NCBI GenBank assembly: GCA_964345475.1
Contig: CAYFQW010000001.1
Location: 150,789-214,788 of the forward strand
Direction of reading: 5' to 3'
DNA: 64,000 nucleotides
From: WRIS01 sp964345475
GTDB lineage: Bacteria > Actinomycetota > Coriobacteriia > Coriobacteriales > Eggerthellaceae
Every line of letters begins with the position of its first letter. The stretch's first letter is position 1. Positions 26,437-32,851 of this stretch are shown piece after piece. A program made the translations under genes and the position numbers. The notes beneath the pieces are model-generated. The model saw only the letters and a list, made by a program, of their open reading frames with translations. It was not told the origin of the DNA and did not search any database.

Positions 26437-26664
26437 TCAATGTACAAGTACGTTTTCCGCTTCATCCTTTCTCAGTGAAAGCTCGTATCCACGAACGGTC
26501 ACCTCGATAGGATCTCCTAAGGGAGCCACTTTGCGGACATACACCTCTACGCCCTTCGTGATGCCCATATCCATGATATGACGCTTCACCGGGCCTCCTC
26601 CGACTAGCTTACGGACAATGGCCGTCTCGCCGATCTTCACGTCACGTAAAGTTTTTTCTTGCAT
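26437..26664 (-). CDS. FeoA-domain protein, second copy
   Basis: 75-aa SH3-like FeoA protein: LRDVKIGETAIVRKLVGGGPVKRHIMDMGITKGVEVYVRKVAPLGDPIEVTVRGYELSLRKDEAENVLV. The RHIMDMGI/PLGDPIEV pattern is the family hallmark. FeoA proteins bind the FeoB membrane complex and are needed for Fe(II) uptake. I prefer ATG 26664 because AGGTGG lies 8 nt upstream; GTG 26676 overlaps that site. Middle gene of feoA-feoA-feoB. Confidence 0.9.
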   Translation of the reverse strand: MQEKTLRDVKIGETAIVRKLVGGGPVKRHIMDMGITKGVEVYVRKVAPLGDPIEVTVRGYELSLRKDEAENVLVH

Positions 26665-26762
26665 CTGCTCAACCACCTACAAACCTTTCTTAATACATCG
26701 TTTTCAACAGGGGAACTGATGAGAACCTGCTGACATTTGAGCAGCCAGGCTCTCAAACTCTA

Positions 26763-27044
26763 CTATTTCGTAATAATCTTTGCCGCTGTTTGACGATTTA
26801 AGCCAACCTGAGCACCCTTAACCTCGACGATAAGATTCCCGCGGTTCTCGCAAACGACTTTGACTTCGCTACCTTCTACAAATCCGAGGGTCTCTAAATG
26901 ACGATGCAGCTCGTTTCCTCCGCGAATACGTGAGACGCGTGCGGTTTCGCCTGCCTTAAGAAAAGAAAGGGGTACCTGCTGCTGCATATATCCAGGCGCT
27001 TCTTGCTTAAAGCTCCTGCTTTCCTTTGCTATTACTTTGCTCAT
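26763..27044 (-). CDS. FeoA-domain protein, first copy
   Basis: 93 aa. The FeoA domain covers about residues 25-92 (PLSFLKAGETARVSRIRGGNELHRHLETLGFVEGSEVKVVCENRGNLIVEVKGAQVGLNRQTAAKI, shown here by its key pieces RHLETLGFVEGSEV and GAQVGLN). A ~25-residue polar N-terminal tail precedes it. Start ATG 27044 follows GAGGAG at 5 nt. Two unequal FeoA proteins ahead of one FeoB is a layout also seen in clostridia. First gene of the operon, with a candidate operator at 27108-27123 upstream. Confidence 0.9.
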   Translation of the reverse strand: MSKVIAKESRSFKQEAPGYMQQQVPLSFLKAGETARVSRIRGGNELHRHLETLGFVEGSEVKVVCENRGNLIVEVKGAQVGLNRQTAAKIITK

Positions 27045-27107
27045 GCCTGCTCCTCAGAATACAGCTTTTAATAAAACCTTTAAGACCAGCCTCTACATAT
27101 ATGCAGA

Positions 27108-27123
27108 GTTAACACTATCTAAC
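27108..27123. promoter_or_regulatory. Candidate iron-regulator site upstream of feoA
   Basis: GTTAACACTATCTAAC shares GTTA-N8-TAAC with the 23433-23454 palindrome. It lies 64 nt upstream of the feoA ATG, the right place for repressor control. Only the four outer bases on each side match, so it is tentative. Confidence 0.35.
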
Positions 27124-27251
27124 AAAAGATATACTACCCTAAAGACATGAGAAAAGGAAGAGGCTTTTTTAAGCTCCATATACTTTTTCCGTGAATGCTG
27201 TGAGCAGCTATCTCTCGGAGTCGTTTATGGCACGCCTGCCCTCTTCCCTAT

Positions 27252-28469
27252 TTAGATAGCAAGCAGGTGCTCCCCCATAAATCTATGCCCTTCCGATATC
27301 AAAAGGCCTGTTGACAGAGCTTCTGATTCAGTGAGGCGCACGGCCCCGTTGTGGGGTATGCCCGGTCCCGACAAGACAAAGGGCACCGCATCGTGGGAGT
27401 GTTTTTTTGTCGTCAGCGGAGTTGGATGATCGGGAAGAGCGACTATGCGCAGAGGCTTGTTCTTTGCATACTCGATAAGGGGCTTGATGATATGAAGATC
27501 GCATTCCTCAATGGCCAGCTGTTTTGCGGCAGCATCGCCGTCATGGCCGGCCGCATCAGGAGCCTCAATGTGTATGAAAACCACATCATTTCCCTCTTCG
27601 AGCATGCGTACCCCACCCCTACCTTGCGATGCGTAGTCATTATCGGGCCCATCGGTCACACCCTCGAAATGGTAATTCTCCATGGCTGCCAAATGAGCAA
27701 GCCCCAACAAAAGGTCGACACCGCTGCTCATGGCAGCCTGCATACCATATATCTCTCTAAAGGGAAGGAGCGACTCAGGCTTGGTGCCCGGCCAAAAAGC
27801 CCAGGCAAAATTAGCAGCAGGCAGACCCTCCTTCATACGTTTCTCGTTAATCGCGCTTTTAGCAAGTATCTCCGTTGCTCTGCGCATGTAGGACACGAGG
27901 GCGGCTGATGCTGTTTTCTCCGAATCATTTGCATATCGAGGCTTGTAGAGCTCCCGAATATCAAGATCCGTATTATCATGCGGTGTTTCATACTCTAAAT
28001 TCATAAGCTCTGGGTGTCCGTTTACAACAAGTATTTGCCTAAAGGATGTTCCAGAATGCAAGGTGAAGGTATCATCGTCTAAGGATTGTTTTAACTCCTG
28101 GGTAAGCTCGCGCGCATCGGAAACATCAAGGTTGTCGCTCGAATAGCTTTTCATCACGCCATCAACGACATGACAAAGGTTCATACGAAGCGCAACCTGA
28201 TTCGGCTCAAGCTCTATCCCTAAAGCAGCTGCTTCGATGGCGCCACGTCCGAGGAGGTATTTTGCTGGATCGTATCCAAGGATCGACAAACATGCTACAT
28301 CGGATCCGCTGTCCATATGCTCGGGTACGTTTTGCAAAAGACCGACGGTTCCCGTCTTGGCAAGTATGTCCAGGTTTGGGGTCAAACTGGCCTCAAGGCT
28401 GGAACGATTCTGTAACTCTGAAACGGGCTCACCCGAAGCTCCGTCAATAATAACCACAGCGTATTGCAT
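27252..28469 (-). CDS. ApgM-family phosphotransferase/mutase, probable homoserine kinase
   Basis: 405 aa, alkaline-phosphatase superfamily, archaeal-type 2,3-BPG-independent phosphoglycerate mutase family. Visible: VVIIDGASGEP (metal Asp), LTPNLDILAKTG, GSDVACLSILGYDP (catalytic Ser region), GRGAIEAAALGIEL, and VFIHIEAPDAAGHDGD with LPDHPTPLTTKKHSHDAVPF (second metal site). A subfamily of these proteins has been proposed as homoserine kinase. Here it is divergent from threonine synthase and no thrB of the GHMP type is seen, which supports that role. ATG 28469 is set by GGAGG 5 nt upstream. Confidence 0.82.
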   Translation of the reverse strand: MQYAVVIIDGASGEPVSELQNRSSLEASLTPNLDILAKTGTVGLLQNVPEHMDSGSDVACLSILGYDPAKYLLGRGAIEAAALGIELEPNQVALRMNLCHVVDGVMKSYSSDNLDVSDARELTQELKQSLDDDTFTLHSGTSFRQILVVNGHPELMNLEYETPHDNTDLDIRELYKPRYANDSEKTASAALVSYMRRATEILAKSAINEKRMKEGLPAANFAWAFWPGTKPESLLPFREIYGMQAAMSSGVDLLLGLAHLAAMENYHFEGVTDGPDNDYASQGRGGVRMLEEGNDVVFIHIEAPDAAGHDGDAAAKQLAIEECDLHIIKPLIEYAKNKPLRIVALPDHPTPLTTKKHSHDAVPFVLSGPGIPHNGAVRLTESEALSTGLLISEGHRFMGEHLLAI

Positions 28470-28574
28470 ATGATCCTCCAAGCAAACGAGATATCTTTTG
28501 TTTTCTTAGATCTTGTTTTCAGCGCAATAGTATACTTGTAAATGTATGTGTATCTAAAAAAAAGGAAACCTTTG

Positions 28575-30116
28575 ATGTCAAATAACCTCTATATCGACAC
28601 GCGGGGACTTCAAAATAAATCTGCGAGCTTCACGGAGGTCCTTATACAGGGCCTCGCAGAGGGAGGAGGCCTTTTTGTCCCCTCCTCTATCCCCCATTTC
28701 GACCTCAGTGAAATTATTGCCTTCGCAGACATGCCGTATGCGTCTCGAGCTGCTCGTGTATACGAGGCTTTTGACATAGACCTGCCTCCGAAGCAGATTG
28801 AATCGCTGATGGAGCAGGCTTATAGCACGAACTTCAAGTCTTCGGAGATTTGTCCTATCACCTCGCTCGACGCACAAACTCATATTTTGGAGCTTTGGCA
28901 TGGTCCAACGAGCGCTTTCAAGGATATGGCCCTACAATGCTTGCCTCTTTTTTTCTCAGCAAGTGCCGAGAAACTCAGACACGAGGGGAAGATCGATCAC
29001 GACTTTCTTATTCTAGTTGCCACGTCGGGCGACACGGGAACTGCAGCTCTTGCTGGATTCAAGGACAGGGATCGGGTCAAAATAGGGGTACTGTACCCGC
29101 AGGATGGCGTAAGTGACATCCAATACCGACAGATGGCAACTGCTGACGGAAACAATGTGTCAGTATGGGCTCTTGATGGCAACTTTGATGATTGTCAAAC
29201 AGGAGTCAAGGCCGTGTTCAATGACAAGATCTTTGAGGAGAAGCTCCTCAGGGAATCAGGGCTTGCCCTCTCAAGTGCAAACTCCATTAACTGGGGGCGC
29301 CTCCTTCCTCAAATCGTATATTACGTATCGAGCTACAGTGTTCTCGTGCAAGAAGGAAAGCTCGTTGCAGGCGATCTTCTTGATGTATGTGTGCCAACGG
29401 GAAATTTCGGTAATATTTTAGCTGTATGGTATGCCAAGCAAATGGGAACCCCCATTGACAAGCTTATTTGTGCAAGCAACGAGAATCGGGTGCTCACTGA
29501 TTTCATTAATACGGGAACCTATGATATACGGGACAGGGATTTTGTACTTACACCCTCACCCTCAATGGATATCCTCGTCTCCTCTAATCTCGAGCGTCTA
29601 TTATTTGAACTTACCGACCGCAACGATGAGGCCGTCAGAAACTGGATGGAAGATCTCCGCAGCACAAAACGCTTTAAGATTGACTCAAAGACTTTTTCTG
29701 CGTTGCGAGAGCATTTCATTTCTGACTCTGTTGACAATGCGGAATGTCTACGCACTATCCAAGAGGTCTATAACACACATCACTACCTGATTGACCCACA
29801 CACGGCTGTTGCCTATCGTGTGACAGAGAGGCTGAGAGGAGAAAACCCCGTCCTTGTTGCGAGTACAGCGCACTGGGCAAAGTTTGGAGAAAGTGTCTAC
29901 CGAGGATTGGCGGGTCTTGACCCCGAGGAAGAGCTCCCTGCGCGTATCAAAAGTCTCTCAGGCACCGAATTAAATGAGTTCATAGCACAAGAGTTCGACT
30001 GCCATGCCATTCCTTATAATCTTTCTGGGCTTGACATGCTTAAAGTTAGATTTACTGATACCATAGATAAGAGGGTCGAAAGTATAGAAGAAGCCGTAAG
30101 GAGGTTTGTTCAGTAA
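28575..30116 (+). CDS. thrC: Threonine synthase
   Basis: PLP enzyme converting O-phosphohomoserine to threonine, 513 aa, the long (fungal/proteobacterial-like) subgroup. N terminus YIDTRGLQNKSASFTEVLIQGLAEGGGLFVP is diagnostic. The PLP lysine is in HGPTSAFKDMALQ (about residue 113), with VATSGDTGTAALAGF for phosphate and VCVPTGNFGNILA for cofactor contacts. Start ATG 28575 has AAGGA 9-10 nt upstream; the upstream in-frame ATG at 28542 has none. Divergent from the ApgM-like gene and followed after 2 nt by the ModE-like gene. Confidence 0.95.
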   Translation: MSNNLYIDTRGLQNKSASFTEVLIQGLAEGGGLFVPSSIPHFDLSEIIAFADMPYASRAARVYEAFDIDLPPKQIESLMEQAYSTNFKSSEICPITSLDAQTHILELWHGPTSAFKDMALQCLPLFFSASAEKLRHEGKIDHDFLILVATSGDTGTAALAGFKDRDRVKIGVLYPQDGVSDIQYRQMATADGNNVSVWALDGNFDDCQTGVKAVFNDKIFEEKLLRESGLALSSANSINWGRLLPQIVYYVSSYSVLVQEGKLVAGDLLDVCVPTGNFGNILAVWYAKQMGTPIDKLICASNENRVLTDFINTGTYDIRDRDFVLTPSPSMDILVSSNLERLLFELTDRNDEAVRNWMEDLRSTKRFKIDSKTFSALREHFISDSVDNAECLRTIQEVYNTHHYLIDPHTAVAYRVTERLRGENPVLVASTAHWAKFGESVYRGLAGLDPEEELPARIKSLSGTELNEFIAQEFDCHAIPYNLSGLDMLKVRFTDTIDKRVESIEEAVRRFVQ

Positions 30117-30118
30117 AT

Positions 30119-30463
30119 ATGGGAAATATTTCAAAACTGCAGCCAGAAATCAGAGTGAGCATCGTAAACCCTGGCAGCAATTCTTCATCGGTATTTGGAC
30201 GGGGAATTGCCCAGCTTTGCAAGGGAGTCCGCGATTCTGGCTCACTGAACGCTGCCGCAAAGGGAATGGGCATGGCCTACAGCAAGGCCTGGCGCATTAT
30301 TAAAGAAACCGAAGCAGCGCTCGGTGTGGATCTCCTCATACGAAACGGAGCCCATGGAAGCGTACTTACCGAAGAGGGCAATTTTTTAGTTGACGCTTAC
30401 GCCAAACTTGAAGAGCACCTGAGCCAAACATCTCAAAAGGAGTATGAAAAGCTTTTAAAATAG
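30119..30463 (+). CDS. ModE/LysR-type winged-helix DNA-binding protein
   Basis: 114 aa consisting almost only of one HTH domain: GRGIAQLCKGVRDSGSLNAAAKGMGMAYSKAWRIIKETEAALGVDLLIRNGAHGSVLTEEGNFLVDAY by its key parts (SLNAAAKGMGMAYSKAWRII helix-turn-helix; GSVLTEEG wing). This is the N-terminal domain of ModE without the molybdate-binding (TOBE) half. Similar single-domain proteins occur near molybdoenzyme genes. Here it follows thrC by 2 nt, so probably co-transcribed. moeA and moaB are 20 kb away. Ligand and targets unknown. The AAGGAGG 14 nt before the ATG sits further than usual. Confidence 0.78.
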   Translation: MGNISKLQPEIRVSIVNPGSNSSSVFGRGIAQLCKGVRDSGSLNAAAKGMGMAYSKAWRIIKETEAALGVDLLIRNGAHGSVLTEEGNFLVDAYAKLEEHLSQTSQKEYEKLLK

Positions 30464-30739
30464 TTGCCACCTGGCCTACCTAATTTCCACACAGGCTAAG
30501 TATCGACAGCTTCACTCTTCCCTATACCGTCACAACAAGCTGAATGCAAACTGGATTTTGCAGTATGTTTTTATATCCTTTATCGCTCTTTGCATGCTGG
30601 ACCTATTCCTTAACATCTGTCGTCCTGATTTTTCAAACAATGAGGCTGCCGCCAAAATAAGCAGTAGCCTAAGATAGGCAGTAGCACACGTGAGTGTTCG
30701 ACCGGGTTGGCAACTCCGAAGGCTCTTGTACTCACCTTC
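30464..30739. other. Intergenic region between convergent ModE-like and zinc-ribbon genes
   Basis: About 276 nt. I found no strong hairpin with a T-run and no reading frame with a ribosome site. Confidence 0.4.
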
Positions 30740-31458
30740 TCAATCCCTTTCTTTTTTGGAAACGATTTTCCCTTCGAGCAATTCGAAGCGTACACATAGC
30801 TGACACTCAATGATATTCCCGTCTGAAATATCTTCATTAAAGATGGCGAGGGGCGTCGCGCTTCCCTGCATTCCTCCTTCTCGACACTGCACGTTCATTT
30901 CTTTAAGAGAGTCTGGGCCTTCATCCTCCTCTTTTTCACTCCTTTTTTCGTTTTCAGTACCCTGCGCATTCTTTCTTCCCCTACCGGCCCCTTTATCCAG
31001 ATCCCCTGCTTCCTCTGCCAATATTTGTCTTTCATTGGCATGAGGGGGAGGAAAGTCGAGAGGCGATGTTTCTTTATTGTCTTTGCTTGGCTCCCTTGGG
31101 ACAGCGCTCCTTATGCCTGATGCCGGGATTGCAAACCTACATGTCTCCTCTTCAGTCCCCTTCACACCCGTGACTACCTGCGATTTAGGAGAGTCTGAGG
31201 GAAGAAGCCTACAGGCCTCTATCTGTGTAAAGTTGTACATACATNNNNNNNNNNNNNNNNNNNNNNNNNNNNNNNNNNNNNNNNNNNNNNNNNNNNNNNN
31301 NNNNNNNNNNNNNNNNNNNNNNNNNNNNNNNNNNNNNNNNNNNNAGAGTCTGAGGGAAGAAGCCTACAGGCCTCTATCTGTGTAAAGTTGTACATACATC
31401 CATAGCATATTTCCATATCGTTAAAACACTTTGCCTTACATATGGGACAGGTTTTCAT
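30740..31458 (-). CDS. Zinc-ribbon protein of unknown function, interrupted by an assembly gap
   Basis: Seen as two pieces because of 100 N at 31245-31344. If one copy of the 55-bp duplication flanking the gap is removed, a single in-frame 187-aa protein results (505 + 59 nt = 188 codons). Its N terminus is a zinc ribbon with CxxC pairs at Cys 4/7 and 18/21 (CPICKAKC...EICYGC). A middle of about 90 residues is polar and low-complexity (Lys/Glu/Arg/Pro). The C terminus (MQGSATPLAIFNEDISDGN, then IIECQLCVRFELLEG) looks folded, beta-rich, and is not recognised. Start ATG 31458 has AGAGG 8 nt upstream. It is the last gene on the strand of the Tad locus. Confidence 0.7.
31190..31399. repeat. 100-N gap flanked by an exact 55-bp duplication (assembly artefact)
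   Basis: 31190-31244 and 31345-31399 are identical over 55 nt, directly adjoining the N run on both sides. Collapsing them restores one continuous reading frame. This is the signature of two contigs that overlap by one k-mer but were scaffolded with a fixed 100-N spacer; a true tandem repeat is less likely. Confidence 0.85.
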
Positions 31459-31605
31459 CTTAATTTCCTCTCTCGGCAAGCGACTACCCTTTCAGGGCTT
31501 TCTTTGTTTTGCCCTTGCCCTTGCCCTTGCCCTTGCCTTTGTTTTGTCTTTGCCTTTGTTATGTCCTTGCCTGTAGTTTTTCGCTTTTCTTGCTTTTTTG
31601 GTACC
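31459..31605. other. Intergenic region with GCCCTT hexanucleotide tandem repeat
   Basis: 31511-31540 holds four exact GCCCTT units and one degenerate unit (GCCTTT), with related CTTTGCC/GTTTTG repeats continuing to about 31565. On the minus strand this is an AAGGGC tract about 55-80 nt upstream of the zinc-ribbon gene start. No open frame covers it in phase with that gene because a stop intervenes. Confidence 0.6.
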
Positions 31606-31911
31606 TTAAGGGAGTAGATCTAAACTTATCATCGTCCCCTCTGGGAACCATTCTTTCTCAGAGGCGAACCTCTCCAATACCAAAACCGCTTTAAAACAGC
31701 CTTCTCTTCTCCAAGGCTGCATGCTTCGCACCACCTTTACCACGCGCCCCTCTTCATCCAAGAATGCAACATCGATTGGATGCCTCATACCGAAAGTGTG
31801 TACACTCCTACAGGGGCATAATGCCAAAATATGATTGTGTGGCTCATCGAATAGAAGGCCTCGCAGCTTTGTCCAGAATCGGACGGCTAGCACGACTCTC
31901 ACCTTGTTCAA
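31606..31911 (-). CDS. DUF192 family protein
   Basis: 101 aa. Matches the DUF192 pattern well: FWTKLRGLLFD near the start, LCPCRSVHTFGMRHPIDVAFLDEEGRVVKVV in the middle and FPEGTMISLDL at the end. Most family members are secreted, but this one has no signal peptide. The biochemical role is unknown. DUF192 genes often sit beside Tad/type IVc pilus loci, as here. The start appears to be TTG 31911, with AAAGGG 7 nt upstream. 29 nt from the lipoprotein gene. Confidence 0.85.
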   Translation of the reverse strand: MNKVRVVLAVRFWTKLRGLLFDEPHNHILALCPCRSVHTFGMRHPIDVAFLDEEGRVVKVVRSMQPWRREGCFKAVLVLERFASEKEWFPEGTMISLDLLP

Positions 31912-31940
31912 GATATATCCCTTTACCCTTCCTCCTTCTC

Positions 31941-32411
31941 CTATGAAACATGGATCATAAGTGCGCTTTCTGTCCCGTAGTCAATGCAGGTAACGAAGGC
32001 CCAGGTGTACACGCCTGTTTCTTTTACAAACGAGGCGCTAAATCCGTAGCCCGACTCAATACTCGACCAACCGTTTGCAATGAGTTCATTTGATGTTTCA
32101 ACAAAGACTGATGCGGCATCGGCAGGCTTCAAGAAAAACATCACGCCCTCACCTTCTGAAACCCATACTTCATCAGTATTCGAGGGAGCTAAAACCTCCT
32201 TCTCAAAAGCTTCGGGAAGAGGATTATTCTTTTCCTTTGCACAATATGAGGGGACCTCTTCTTCGAAAAATGCCTTTACGCTGACAAAAGGAGCAAGCTT
32301 GTCTTGAACAGAAGAAGACGTCTTGTCTGCACACGAAGAAAACCCAAGGATAAGGAAGAGCACAATGACGATACGCGTGGCCATTCTCGCCCTTTTTGAA
32401 AAATCAGTCAT
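31941..32411 (-). CDS. Putative lipoprotein at the end of the Tad operon
   Basis: 156 aa (147 if it starts at the internal ATG 32384, which has AAAGGG 5 nt upstream). The hydrophobic signal RIVIVLFLILGFSSC ends in a lipobox Cys at residue 27, so it is probably anchored outside the membrane. The mature part is ~130 residues, mixed alpha/beta, without a recognised family. It overlaps the tadE-like gene by one nt at the stop/start, so it is translated from the Tad transcript. A pilus-assembly or surface role is inferred from position only. Confidence 0.72.
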   Translation of the reverse strand: MTDFSKRARMATRIVIVLFLILGFSSCADKTSSSVQDKLAPFVSVKAFFEEEVPSYCAKEKNNPLPEAFEKEVLAPSNTDEVWVSEGEGVMFFLKPADAASVFVETSNELIANGWSSIESGYGFSASFVKETGVYTWAFVTCIDYGTESALMIHVS

Positions 32412-32851
32412 CAGAACAGCACCCCTGGTCGGTATCTCTCAACAACAAGATCTACCGTATGAGTAAGCCCTGGTAGGCTGACTCCCCATATCTCGCTTCT
32501 TAAGCCCATCCCAAAGAGGGTCGGATGAAAAGAAAGTGTACTACGTACCTTAAGCTGGTTGAAAGAGTTTTCTACAACAGCAAGAGACGTATCTAAATAA
32601 TCAGCCCCAAAATTTTCCTCAAGCACCTGTGAAACTGCCTCGCACGACCCTTCCAAAGACTGCCCGGCGGCAGTGGAACACATATGCACCCTTATTGCTT
32701 CACGAGCTATCCTATCGAAGCTCGCACATTCTGAAAAGAATAACTGCACGTTCACTGCGATTAAGGCGATGAGCAGGAGTATCGGAAAAACTATTACAAA
32801 CTCAACCGTCATCTGGCCCGACTCATCTTTGCATCGCTCAAAAAATCTCAT
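32411..32851 (-). CDS. TadE-like minor pseudopilin, second copy
   Basis: 146 aa. The N terminus has a class III prepilin-type site: ...DESG|QMTVEFVIVFPILLLIALIAV, where Gly is followed by Glu at +5 and Phe at +6, leading into a single membrane helix. The extracellular part contains a Cys pair (HMCSTAAGQSLEGSC). TadE/TadF proteins prime or cap Flp pili. ATG 32851 forms an ATGA overlap with the stop of the preceding gene and has AAGGAG 6 nt upstream. Confidence 0.84.
   Translation of the reverse strand: MRFFERCKDESGQMTVEFVIVFPILLLIALIAVNVQLFFSECASFDRIAREAIRVHMCSTAAGQSLEGSCEAVSQVLEENFGADYLDTSLAVVENSFNQLKVRSTLSFHPTLFGMGLRSEIWGVSLPGLTHTVDLVVERYRPGVLF

Noticed and set aside
31219..31479. Separate short ORFs on either side of the N gap
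   Set aside because: They are the two halves of one gene duplicated over 55 nt by the assembly gap.
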